Made by a program: the position numbers and the translations under genes
Assembly (NCBI RefSeq): GCF_001667945.1
Contig: NZ_LZJK01000146.1
Location: forward strand, 1-44,519
DNA: 44,519 nt
Direction: 5' to 3'
From: Mycolicibacter sinensis
GTDB taxonomy: Bacteria > Actinomycetota > Actinomycetes > Mycobacteriales > Mycobacteriaceae
Shown here: positions 17,249 through 25,139 of the stretch, in pieces
How the letters are laid out: each line of letters opens with the position of its first letter
How positions within the stretch are numbered: position 1 is the stretch's first letter
Notes under the pieces: model-generated
The model's input: only the letters and a program-made list of their open reading frames with translations
Database searches by the model: none
Told to the model about the DNA's origin: nothing

Positions 17249-18585
17249 CGGCGCACCAGCAGATCGTCGATGGCGGCCGGCGGGCGGGGTTCGATCGGCT
17301 CGGGGGAGTAGCCGATTGCGATGGCGCCCAACGGTTCCCAGTCCGCCGGCAGATCCAGCTCAGTACGCACCAGCTCGGGGGTGAAGATGGTCGACCCGAT
17401 CCAGCAGCTGCCCACGCCGCGCACCGCCAGCGCCACCAGCAGCGCCTGCACGGCAGCGCCGACCGCCACGGTGAACATGGTGTGTTCGGCGGCGGTGCGG
17501 GCCTCATCCCGGTAGTGGTGGGCGCCGTCGGGGACCATCACCGGGATGACGACTTCGGTGGCGTCGTAGAGGATCCGGCCGCGCGCCACCCGGGCCTCGA
17601 TGGCTTCCGCGGATTTGCCGTCGCCGGCCAGGTCGGCGCGCCAGCGCTGGGCCATCGCATCGAGCAGCCGGGTGCGCACGCTCGGGGTCTGCAGCCAGAC
17701 GAACCGCGCCGGCCGGGTGTGGTGCGGCGCCGGGGCGGTCAGGGCTTCGGCGATGGCGTCGGTGATCGTCTCCGCCGGCACGGGTTCGCTGGAGAAGGTG
17801 CGCACCGAGCGACGCAGCAGCTGGGCTTGTCGCCGCCCGGTCTCGATGGCCTCGGCGGTGCCCAGCCAGAACAGGTCATCGGCGCCGGAGCGCACCAGCG
17901 CGGCCGCGGTGGAGCCGTCGTCGGGGCTGGACACCCCGCGTACCACCGCCACCGGAACATCGGTGAGCTTGCCCTTGACCAGGTCGGCGGCGGCGGCGAG
18001 CTCGTCGGCGACGGCCACTTCGGTGACCACCAACTCGTTGCCGTGCCGGTCGACGGCACCGCCGTAGCCGTTCAGCACGGTCAGCCCGGATGCCCCGATC
18101 GCGACATCGATCTGCCCGTTGCGCCAGGCGCGGCCCATGGTGTCGGTGATCAGCACCGCCACCGCGACCCCGAGCCGCGCGGCCAGGCCGGCGCGCAACG
18201 CGGCGGCACTTGCGTCGGGATCGACCGGCAGCAGCGCGAGTTCGTCGGCGCCGACGTTGGACCCGTCCACGCCCGCGGCGGCCTGCACCAGCCCCAGCCG
18301 ATTCTCGGTGATCCAGGTGCGGCCCTTGCGGGCCAGGACCCGCACCGCCTCGGCCTCCACCAGCTGGCGGCGCAGCGCATCTCGGGCCTCGGCGTCGTGC
18401 GGCGCCGGCACGATGCGGCCCTCGCACTTGGACACCACCTTGCTGGTGACGACCACGATGTCGCCGTCGGCCAGCCAGGGCGCGGCCTGCGCCAGCGCGG
18501 CCGCCAGGTCATCACCCGGCCGGAATTCGCCCAGGCCGGTGACCGGCAGGATCTCGACCTTGGCGGCGCTGCCGTGTTCGGTCAT
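17245..18585 (-). CDS. fbiB: F420 biosynthesis protein FbiB (gamma-glutamyl ligase/dehydro-F420 reductase)
   Basis: A 446-residue bifunctional enzyme. The N-terminal half (about 1-245) is the F420:gamma-glutamyl ligase, seen in ILPVTGLGEFRPGDDL, VVTSKVVSKCEGR and ITDTMGRAWRNGQIDVAIG. The C-terminal half (about 255-446) is an FMN-binding nitroreductase-like domain (RRSVRTFSSEPVP, VGSCWIGSTIF). In mycobacteria this half reduces dehydro-F420-0. The ATG at 18585 overlaps the fbiA stop as ATGA. A longer frame running upstream inside fbiA is rejected because the first recognisable FbiB residues start here and the length matches the H37Rv protein (448). Confidence 0.95.
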   Translation of the reverse strand: MTEHGSAAKVEILPVTGLGEFRPGDDLAAALAQAAPWLADGDIVVVTSKVVSKCEGRIVPAPHDAEARDALRRQLVEAEAVRVLARKGRTWITENRLGLVQAAAGVDGSNVGADELALLPVDPDASAAALRAGLAARLGVAVAVLITDTMGRAWRNGQIDVAIGASGLTVLNGYGGAVDRHGNELVVTEVAVADELAAAADLVKGKLTDVPVAVVRGVSSPDDGSTAAALVRSGADDLFWLGTAEAIETGRRQAQLLRRSVRTFSSEPVPAETITDAIAEALTAPAPHHTRPARFVWLQTPSVRTRLLDAMAQRWRADLAGDGKSAEAIEARVARGRILYDATEVVIPVMVPDGAHHYRDEARTAAEHTMFTVAVGAAVQALLVALAVRGVGSCWIGSTIFTPELVRTELDLPADWEPLGAIAIGYSPEPIEPRPPAAIDDLLVRR

Positions 18586-19574
18586 CGTTTGCCCGCGAGA
18601 TCCAGCCCGGTGCGCACCATCTCGGCCGTCGCGGCGGGATCGGTCATCAGCAGCGGGGCGCTGCACACGGTCACGCCGTCGACCTGCACGTGTTCGCCCT
18701 CGTGCACCAGCCAGTAGTCCAGGATCCCGGTTGCGTTGCGGGCGCCGTAGTGCGCGCCCACGGCCTGCGCAGTGGACTCCACGCCGATCACGCTCAGGCA
18801 GGTATCGGCCATGCCGCGCAACGGTTTCCCGGCGATGATCGGCGAGTAGCCGACGACCGGTGCCGGCGTGGATCGCAGTGCCGCCCGGATGCCGGGTACG
18901 GCGAGAATGGCGCCGATGCTGACGACCGGATTGGACGGGGCCAGCAGCACGATGTCGGCTCCGGCGATCGCCTCGGTGACTTCGGCTGTCGCGCTGGCCT
19001 TCTCGCTGCCGACGAAGCCGAATCCGTGGGTGGGGACCTCGGCGCGGTAGCGCACCCACCATTCCTGGAAGTGGATCGCGCGCTGCGAGTCGTCGGCCGG
19101 ATCGGTGATGACGACGTGCGTTTCGCAGCTGTCGTTGGTCACCGGCAGCAACCTTGCCCCCGGCTGCCAGCGGTCACACAGTGCCGCGGTTACCTCGGTC
19201 AGCGGATAGCCGGCGCGCAGCGCCTGGGTGCGAACCAGGTGGGTGGCCAGGTCGCGGTCGCCGAGGCCGAACCAATCCGGCTGCATGCCGTAGCGGGCCA
19301 ACTCCTCCATCGCGTGCCAGGTTTCGTCGCGGTGGCCCCAGCCGCGCTCCGGGTCCACCCCGCCGCCCAGGGTGTACATGCAGGTGTCCAGGTCCGGGCA
19401 GATGCGCACCCCGTGCATCCAGGCGTCGTCGCCGACGTTGACGACCGCGGTCAGTTCGTGCGCGGCGGTCTCGGCGTCCGAGCCGTCGCCGAACTGGCCC
19501 AGACCCAGCAGTTTCTGGACGCCGAGCAGGAAGCGGGCACCGCCGACCCCCCCGACCAGAACCGTCACCTTCAC
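18582..19574 (-). CDS. fbiA: F420 biosynthesis transferase FbiA
   Basis: A 330-residue CofD/FbiA transferase that joins the activated three-carbon phosphate unit to Fo, giving (dehydro-)F420-0. The N-terminus VTVLVGGVGGARFLLG holds the nucleotide-binding glycines; NVGDDAWMHG, CPDLDTCMYTLGG, FGLGDRDLATHL and APSNPVVSIG are family hallmarks. I chose GTG 19574, giving the expected length (H37Rv 331). A start 22 codons upstream is less likely. A candidate -10 box lies 8 bases before this GTG, so the message may be leaderless. It is coupled to fbiB by an ATGA overlap. Confidence 0.94.
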   Translation of the reverse strand: MKVTVLVGGVGGARFLLGVQKLLGLGQFGDGSDAETAAHELTAVVNVGDDAWMHGVRICPDLDTCMYTLGGGVDPERGWGHRDETWHAMEELARYGMQPDWFGLGDRDLATHLVRTQALRAGYPLTEVTAALCDRWQPGARLLPVTNDSCETHVVITDPADDSQRAIHFQEWWVRYRAEVPTHGFGFVGSEKASATAEVTEAIAGADIVLLAPSNPVVSIGAILAVPGIRAALRSTPAPVVGYSPIIAGKPLRGMADTCLSVIGVESTAQAVGAHYGARNATGILDYWLVHEGEHVQVDGVTVCSAPLLMTDPAATAEMVRTGLDLAGKR

Positions 19575-19588
19575 AGCGCACGACAGTA
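19575..19588 (-). promoter_or_regulatory. Candidate fbiA promoter (-10) placing the transcript start at or near the GTG
   Basis: On the minus strand TACTGT (19588-19583) fits the mycobacterial TANNNT -10 form and ends 8 bases before the fbiA GTG. This spacing would give a leaderless or near-leaderless transcript. No clear -35 is visible. The fbiA-whiB2 gap (19575-19909) otherwise holds only the whiB2 promoter candidate and no gene that I can see. Confidence 0.3.
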
Positions 19589-19740
19589 CCTTTGGTGAGG
19601 CCGCGGCCGGTGTGGCGGTGCATCCCAACAGCCCCCGCAAGACACGCCGGAGGGCCGGTGTGGGCTAGATGACACGGACTCGCCGGTCTCGGACACGTCG
19701 GAAATCGGTCACGGGATGGTAAGGAATTTGGCCGTTCGGC

Positions 19741-19769
19741 TTGACCGGACCAGTCAACCCGTGTCTAAT
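19741..19769 (+). promoter_or_regulatory. Candidate housekeeping-sigma promoter of whiB2
   Basis: TTGACC (19741-19746) and TCTAAT (19764-19769) are separated by exactly 17 bases, each one base off the consensus for the principal sigma factor. The predicted start near 19776 gives an untranslated leader of about 130 bases before the whiB2 ATG. No other promoter in the window fits both boxes as well. Confidence 0.5.
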
Positions 19770-19909
19770 CACATCAGTGTCATTTCCCGGTTGGCCAGCC
19801 GATTCCGGTGTCGCAGACCGAGATTCGATCACATGTTCGAATTGAGACGGACAATATCGCACAAGCGGGCGACATATCAGGATCGCGCAACCAGGTGAGG
19901 AGGCCCAGC

Positions 19910-20293
19910 ATGTCCTATGAACACCTTTGGGGCGTAATGGGGGGGACACCGCATGCCCATACCGCAATGACGCCGGCCGAGGCCGAACCGGCGCGCAGCC
20001 GGCCCCATCTGAGTCTGGTTCCCGAACCCGAGGACTACGACGAATTCGACCCGTTCGACCCCGCCTCGGCCACCAATGAGCAGTGGCAGGACCGCGCCCT
20101 GTGCGCGCAGACCGACCCCGAGGCGTTCTTCCCGGAGAAGGGCGGCTCCACCCGCGAGGCCAAGAAGATCTGCCAGCGGTGCTCGGTGCGCAGCGAGTGC
20201 CTGGAATACGCGCTGGCGCACGACGAGCGCTTCGGCATCTGGGGCGGCCTGTCCGAGCGCGAGCGCCGTCGCCTCAAGCGCGGCATCATCTGA
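19910..20293 (+). CDS. whiB2: Iron-sulfur regulator WhiB2
   Basis: A 127-residue Wbl protein, orthologous to WhiB2/WhmD, a transcription factor needed for normal septation and division in mycobacteria. Four cysteines (ALCAQTD, then KKICQRCSVRSEC) bind a 4Fe-4S cluster. The beta-turn motif GIWGG and a basic C-terminus (SERERRRLKRG) for DNA contact follow. The ATG at 19910 has GAGGAGG upstream and starts MSYE, as in M. smegmatis WhmD; the longer frame from 19808 is rejected. The 45-residue N-terminal part before the Wbl domain is variable in the family. Confidence 0.95.
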   Translation: MSYEHLWGVMGGTPHAHTAMTPAEAEPARSRPHLSLVPEPEDYDEFDPFDPASATNEQWQDRALCAQTDPEAFFPEKGGSTREAKKICQRCSVRSECLEYALAHDERFGIWGGLSERERRRLKRGII

Positions 20294-20309
20294 GCGCGCT
20301 ACGTCCGGC

Positions 20310-20765
20310 CTAGTCCTCGATCGTGGGGTCGATGACGGTGGGGTCGACATCGAGGTAGGTGGCGACCTGAGCCACCAGAATTTCGTGTAGCAAATCCCCG
20401 AGTTCGGTGCTGTCGTTCGCCCGTTGCTCGATCGGCTTGCGGAACAGCAGGATTCGCGCCCGCGTCGGATTTCCCCGCACATCGACCCCGGCGGGAATCA
20501 AGCGGGCCAGCGGAATCGGCCCGTCGGCGACCACTTCCGGCGGCCACTGCACACTGTCGGGGTCGCGGGCGGCGATCCGCGGAATCTCGTCGACGGCGAC
20601 GTCGAGCGCCGATAGCCGTTGCTTCCAGCGTTGTTCGATGGGCTCGTAGGCCTCCAGCACCGCCATGTCGAACCGTTCGGCGCGGGTGCGCCACCCCGGC
20701 ACGGTCGGCGGCAGCAGCGGCCCGCGAGGCTCGCGGCCGCGCCAATGCCGACGCGTGGCGATCAC
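20310..20765 (-). CDS. Zincin-like metallopeptidase-family protein (Rv3259 type), zinc motif incomplete
   Basis: About 151 residues, matching Rv3259 in content and position between whiB2 and the DUF3499 gene. Conserved phrases are RRHWRGREPRGPLLPPTVPGWR, RFDMAVLEAYEPIE and a C-terminal LLHEILVAQVATYLDVDP. The family (Zincin_1) is named for an HExxH zinc site; here the segment is HEILV, lacking the second His, so peptidase activity is doubtful. The start is uncertain: I chose GTG 20765, close to the start I recall for the H37Rv protein, without a convincing ribosome binding site. It converges with whiB2 and diverges from the next gene. Confidence 0.75.
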   Translation of the reverse strand: MIATRRHWRGREPRGPLLPPTVPGWRTRAERFDMAVLEAYEPIEQRWKQRLSALDVAVDEIPRIAARDPDSVQWPPEVVADGPIPLARLIPAGVDVRGNPTRARILLFRKPIEQRANDSTELGDLLHEILVAQVATYLDVDPTVIDPTIED

Positions 20766-20856
20766 GGAAGAAGATGGTAACGGTTGCGCATAGCCTGCTC
20801 GCCCCTTGCGCGTGTCCGGCGACACGGCGGTGCGCGGCCACGATAGCCTCACGGGC

Positions 20857-21291
20857 GTGAACGTTCCCCGCCGCTGCTGTCGGCCAGGGTGTCCGCACTA
20901 TGCGGTGGCGACGCTGACGTTCGTCTACTCGGACTCCACCGCCGTGGTCGGCCCGCTGGCGACCGCCGCCGAGCCGCATTCGTGGGACCTGTGCTTCAGC
21001 CACGCCGGCCGGATCACCGCCCCGCGGGGCTGGGAACTGGTCCGCCACCCCGGCCCCTGGGTCTCGCCGGAGGAAGACGATCTGGTCGCGCTCGCCGAAG
21101 CGGTTCGCGAGGGCCAGTCCGGGCCGGCCGCGCCCGCCAAGGGGTGGTACCCGCAGGCCGGCCCGACGGATTCCGGTGCCCGGGGCGCACCGGCCACCGC
21201 CCAAGGGGTGCTGGCACCGCCCGGTCCGCCCGGCAAGAGCAACGGCCGGCGCCGCGGTCACCTGCGCGTGTTACCCGACCCGTCGGACTGA
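20857..21291 (+). CDS. DUF3499 zinc-ribbon-like protein (Rv3258c type)
   Basis: A 144-residue actinobacterial DUF3499 protein. The N-terminal half has CCRPGC and, about 40 residues later, LCFSHAGR, spaced like a small metal-binding ribbon. The C-terminal third is Pro/Gly/Ala-rich and probably disordered, ending in a basic RRRGHLRVLPD. The GTG at 20857 begins with NVPRRCC. It lies 58 bases before the phosphomannomutase gene and is probably in the same operon, as in H37Rv. Function is not known to me. Confidence 0.82.
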   Translation: MNVPRRCCRPGCPHYAVATLTFVYSDSTAVVGPLATAAEPHSWDLCFSHAGRITAPRGWELVRHPGPWVSPEEDDLVALAEAVREGQSGPAAPAKGWYPQAGPTDSGARGAPATAQGVLAPPGPPGKSNGRRRGHLRVLPDPSD

Positions 21292-21349
21292 TCGCGCGTT
21301 CCGGGCTAGGCTTGAGCGTCAAGAGTCCACTTCGTCAGGAGCCCTGTCC

Positions 21350-22753
21350 ATGTCTCGGCCCGCTGCGGCTGTCCACCGTGTGATCAAGGCGTACGACGTA
21401 CGTGGCCTGGTCGGTTCGGAGATCGATGAATCCCTGGTTACCGAGGTCGGGGCTGCGTTCGCCCGGCTGATGGGCGACGAGGGCGCCCGCCAGGTGGTGA
21501 TCGGCCACGACATGCGGGACAGTTCGCCCGGGTTGTCGGCGGCGTTCGCCGACGGGGTTACCGCCCAGGGCCTCGACGTGATCCGGATCGGTCTGGCCTC
21601 GACCGACCAGCTCTACTTCGCCTCCGGCTCACTGGACTGCCCGGGCGCGATGTTCACCGCCAGCCATAACCCCGCCGCCTACAACGGCATCAAGCTGTGC
21701 CGGGCGGGCGCCAAGCCCGTCGGCGCCGACACCGGCCTCGGCCGGATCCGCGACGAGCTGATCGCCGGGGTGGACCCGGACGCCGGCCGGTCCGGGCAGC
21801 GTGGTGCCATCACCGATCGCGACGTGTTGGCCGACTACGCGGCGTTCCTGCACTCGCTGGTCGACATCAGCGGCTCGCGCCCGCTGCGGGTCGCCGTCGA
21901 CGCCGGCAACGGGATGGCCGGCCACACCGCCCCGGCGGTGTTCGGCTCGGTCGAGGCGATCACGCTGCTGCCGCTGTATTTCGAGCTGGACGGCAACTTC
22001 CCCAACCACGAGGCCAACCCGCTGGACCCGGCCAACCTCACCGACTTACAGGCCTTTGTGCGCGAGCGCGGCGCCGATATCGGACTGGCCTTCGACGGCG
22101 ACGCCGACCGGTGCTTCGTCGTCGACGAGCACGGCGACCCGGTGTCCCCGTCGGCGGTGACCGGCCTGGTCGCGGCCCGCGAACTGGCCCGCGAGCCCGG
22201 TGCGACGGTGATCCACAACCTGATCACCTCGCGGGCGGTGGCCGAGTTGGTGACCGAGCGCGGCGGCACGCCGCTGCGCTCGCGGGTCGGGCACTCCTAC
22301 ATCAAGGGGCTGATGGCCGAGACCGGTGCGATCTTCGGCGGGGAACATTCGGCGCACTACTACTTCCGGGACTTCTGGGGCGCCGACTCGGGCATGCTGG
22401 CCGCTCTGCACGTCCTGGCCGCACTCGGCGAACAGCAGCGGCCGCTGTCCGAGCTGACCGCCGACTACCAGCGGTACGCGGCATCCGGCGAGATCAACTA
22501 CACCGTCGAGGATGCGCAGGCGTGTGTGGACGCCGTCGTCGCGTCGTTCGGCGCGCAAGCCTCCGTCGACCACCTGGACGGGGTGACCGTCGACCTGGGT
22601 GCGGGCAGCTGGTTCAACCTGCGCAGCTCCAACACTGAACCGCTGCTGCGGCTCAACGTGGAGGCGCCCGACGCCGCCACGGTGGATGCGGTGGTGGCCA
22701 AGGTCGCCGGGCAGATCCAGGCCGTCACCGCCGCCGAGAAGTCACGGTCGTGA
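21350..22753 (+). CDS. pmmA: Phosphomannomutase (Rv3257c type)
   Basis: A 467-residue alpha-D-phosphohexomutase converting mannose-6-phosphate to mannose-1-phosphate, the substrate of the GDP-mannose pyrophosphorylase at 15181. Four-domain family motifs: the phosphoserine loop TASHNPAAYNG (Ser about 105), the magnesium loop DGDADRC (about 249-255), the sugar loop GGEHSAHYYF and the C-terminal phosphate loop RSSNTEPLLRLN. The ATG at 21350 has AGGAG 10 bases upstream. Its stop overlaps the next start (GTGA), starting a tightly linked mannose operon with manA two genes on. Confidence 0.95.
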   Translation: MSRPAAAVHRVIKAYDVRGLVGSEIDESLVTEVGAAFARLMGDEGARQVVIGHDMRDSSPGLSAAFADGVTAQGLDVIRIGLASTDQLYFASGSLDCPGAMFTASHNPAAYNGIKLCRAGAKPVGADTGLGRIRDELIAGVDPDAGRSGQRGAITDRDVLADYAAFLHSLVDISGSRPLRVAVDAGNGMAGHTAPAVFGSVEAITLLPLYFELDGNFPNHEANPLDPANLTDLQAFVRERGADIGLAFDGDADRCFVVDEHGDPVSPSAVTGLVAARELAREPGATVIHNLITSRAVAELVTERGGTPLRSRVGHSYIKGLMAETGAIFGGEHSAHYYFRDFWGADSGMLAALHVLAALGEQQRPLSELTADYQRYAASGEINYTVEDAQACVDAVVASFGAQASVDHLDGVTVDLGAGSWFNLRSSNTEPLLRLNVEAPDAATVDAVVAKVAGQIQAVTAAEKSRS

Positions 22754-23889
22754 ACGCGTTCTCCGGATCCTTTTCTTCCACCGTCGACCTCGACGACACC
22801 GAGGGGCTGCTGGCCGCCGACCACGACGGCGTGTTGCGGGCCGCGTCCATGGCCGGCGCGCAGGTACGGGCCACCGCCGCCGCGGTCGCCGAGGGCGCGT
22901 TGGACGCGGTGCGCAGCGACGGCTGGGACTACCCGCCGCGCACCCTGGTCTGGGTGGCGACCCGCGGAACGGCGGCGACGGCGGGCAGCCTGCTGGCGGC
23001 GGCCCGCGCAGATGTGGTTCGCCAACCGCTGGTCCTGGCCTCCGAGGCCCCCGCGTGGGTTGGGTCGCTGGATGTGCTGGTCGTGGCCGGCGACGACCCG
23101 GGGGATCCGGCGCTGGTCGCCGCAGCCGCCGCCGGGGTGCGGCGCGGCGCGCGGGTGGTAGTGGTCGCTCCCTACGAGGGTCCGCTGCGCGACGCCACCG
23201 CCGGCCGGGTCGCGGTGCTTGAGCCGCGAATCGGTGTCCCCGACGAGTTCGGCCTGCCGCGCTACCTGGCTGCCGGGCTGGCCGTGCTGGACGCGGTCGA
23301 GGTCGGCGCCACCGGTGCACAGACCGACCTGGGCGCGCTGGCCGACGAACTGGACGCCGAGGCGTTGCGCAACAGCGCCGGGCGTGAACTCTTCACCAAC
23401 CCGGCCAAGATGCTGGCGGACCGGATCGTCGGCCGCGACGTCGCACTGGCCGGGGACTGTGCGGCGACGCTGGCGCTGGCCCGGCACGGTTGCGCGGCGA
23501 TGCTGCGGATCGGGCGGACGACGGTGGCGGCGACCGGGCTGGCCGATGCGGTGAGCGCGCTGCGGGCGCGGGCCGCGGCGGGCTCCGCCGATATCTTTCA
23601 CGACGAGCAGATCGACGGCCCGGCCGCCGACCGGCTGCGGGTGCTGGCGCTGACGCTGGCCGCCGACCGCACGGTGGTGGCGGCCCGGGTCAACGGTCTG
23701 CACGATGTCGACCTGATCGGCGCGGGGGACGTACCGCTGACACCGGGGGCGCCGGAGGGGGCCGCCGGGCCGGCTGGACTTTTGCCGGTGCCGGTGCCGA
23801 CCGACGCGGACCGGGTCGAACAACAGCTTGCGGTGCTGGCCGTGCGGTTGGAGATGGCCGCCGCCTACGTGCGACTTTTGCGGGGTTGA
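22750..23889 (+). CDS. SIS/phosphomannose-isomerase-like protein (Rv3256c type)
   Basis: A 379-residue protein between phosphomannomutase and manA, as in H37Rv. It has alternating beta-alpha patterns such as VWVATRGTAATAGSLLAAA and DVLVVAGDDPGDPALVAAAAAGVRRGARVVVV, like SIS sugar-isomerase folds and bifunctional phosphoglucose/phosphomannose isomerases. The C-terminal part (GRDVALAGDCAATLALARHG onward) is consistent with that family's second domain. Key catalytic residues cannot be assigned by eye. Coupling to pmmA by GTGA and 8 bases to manA suggest a helper or regulatory role in mannose phosphate metabolism. Confidence 0.8.
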   Translation: MNAFSGSFSSTVDLDDTEGLLAADHDGVLRAASMAGAQVRATAAAVAEGALDAVRSDGWDYPPRTLVWVATRGTAATAGSLLAAARADVVRQPLVLASEAPAWVGSLDVLVVAGDDPGDPALVAAAAAGVRRGARVVVVAPYEGPLRDATAGRVAVLEPRIGVPDEFGLPRYLAAGLAVLDAVEVGATGAQTDLGALADELDAEALRNSAGRELFTNPAKMLADRIVGRDVALAGDCAATLALARHGCAAMLRIGRTTVAATGLADAVSALRARAAAGSADIFHDEQIDGPAADRLRVLALTLAADRTVVAARVNGLHDVDLIGAGDVPLTPGAPEGAAGPAGLLPVPVPTDADRVEQQLAVLAVRLEMAAAYVRLLRG

Positions 23890-23897
23890 CGAGAACA

Positions 23898-25139
23898 GTG
23901 GAACCACTACGCGGTGCGATACGGACCTACGCCTGGGGGTCGAGGACCGCTATCGCCGAGTTCACCGGACGGCCGGTCCCGGCGGCGCACCCGGAGGCCG
24001 AGCTGTGGCTGGGTGCGCACCCGGGTGACCCGGCCTGGCTGGAGACCGCCGAGGGCGAGGCGTCGCTGCTGGACGTGTTGACCGCCGACTGGGAGGGGCA
24101 GCTCGGGCCGGTGGCTCATGCCCGCTTCGGTGACCGGCTGCCGTTCCTGGTCAAGGTGCTGGCCGCCGACGAGCCACTGTCCCTGCAGGCGCACCCCAGC
24201 ACCATGCAGGCGATCGAGGGCTACGAGCGTGAGGAGCGGCTCGGAGTTCCGGTGTCCTCGCCGATCCGTAACTACCGCGACACCAGCCACAAACCCGAAC
24301 TGCTGGTGGCGCTGCAGCCGTTCGAGGCGCTGGCCGGGTTCCGGCCCGCCGCGCGCACCACCGAGCTGCTGCGGGCGCTGGCGGTATCGGACCTCGACCC
24401 GTTCATCGACCTGCTCGGTGACGCCCCGGACGGCGACCAGTCCGACGCCGACGGCCTGCGGGCCCTGTTCACCACCTGGATCACCGCACCCCAGCCCGAT
24501 CTCGATGTGCTGGTACCCGCAGTGCTGGAAGGCGCCATCCAATATCTCAGTTCGGAGGCGGGCGAATTCGCCGCGGAGGCCAAGACGGTGCTCGAACTCG
24601 GTGAGCGCTACCCCGGCGACGCCGGGGTGCTGGCCGCGCTGTTGCTCAACCGGGTCAGCCTGGCACCCGGTGAGGCGATCTTCTTGGCGGCCGGCAACCT
24701 GCACACCTACCTGCACGGGGTCGGCCTGGAGGTGATGGCCAACTCGGACAACGTGCTTCGCGGCGGGCTGACGCCCAAGCACGTCGACGTGCCCGAACTG
24801 CTGCGGGTGCTGGACTTCACTCCGACCACCGAGGCGGCGCTGCGGCCGGCGGTGCACACCGAGGGGCCGGAGCTGGTCTACCAGACGCCCGCCGAGGAGT
24901 TCGCGGTGTCCCGGCTGACGCTCGACGGCGCCTACCTGGGCCACGAGGTGGACGCCCCGGCGCACCATGACGGCCCCCAGATCCTGTTGTGCACCGAGGG
25001 CTCGGTCACAGTGCACGCGAAGTCGAAAACGTTGACGCTGCATCGCGGCGAGTCGGCCTGGGTGCCCAGCGACGACGGACCGATCCGGCTGCTGGCCCAG
25101 CAGCAGGCGGCGTTGTTCCGGGCGACGATAGGCCTGTGA
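23898..25139 (+). CDS. manA: Mannose-6-phosphate isomerase ManA
   Basis: A 413-residue type I phosphomannose isomerase interconverting fructose-6-phosphate and mannose-6-phosphate. Cupin zinc ligands are visible in QAHPS (Gln about 97, His about 99), HKPE (Glu about 134) and TYLHG (His about 274); the sugar-site loop NVLRGGLTPKHVDVPEL follows. The GTG at 23898 starts the expected MEPLRGAIRTYAWGS; the frame extending upstream lies in the previous gene. With pmmA and the pyrophosphorylase it completes the route from fructose-6-phosphate to GDP-mannose inside this window. Confidence 0.95.
   Translation: MEPLRGAIRTYAWGSRTAIAEFTGRPVPAAHPEAELWLGAHPGDPAWLETAEGEASLLDVLTADWEGQLGPVAHARFGDRLPFLVKVLAADEPLSLQAHPSTMQAIEGYEREERLGVPVSSPIRNYRDTSHKPELLVALQPFEALAGFRPAARTTELLRALAVSDLDPFIDLLGDAPDGDQSDADGLRALFTTWITAPQPDLDVLVPAVLEGAIQYLSSEAGEFAAEAKTVLELGERYPGDAGVLAALLLNRVSLAPGEAIFLAAGNLHTYLHGVGLEVMANSDNVLRGGLTPKHVDVPELLRVLDFTPTTEAALRPAVHTEGPELVYQTPAEEFAVSRLTLDGAYLGHEVDAPAHHDGPQILLCTEGSVTVHAKSKTLTLHRGESAWVPSDDGPIRLLAQQQAALFRATIGL

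Noticed and set aside
17245..19062. FbiB frame extended upstream to 605 codons, as an apparent FbiA-FbiB fusion.
   Set aside because: The added part is out-of-frame fbiA; the ATG at 18585 gives the normal FbiB length and an ATGA overlap with the fbiA stop.
22498..23907. Open minus-strand frame of 469 codons opposite pmmA and the isomerase-like gene.
   Set aside because: Composition is low-complexity (RRR, GQR, HRR runs) and it overlaps two well-supported genes; it is a shadow frame.
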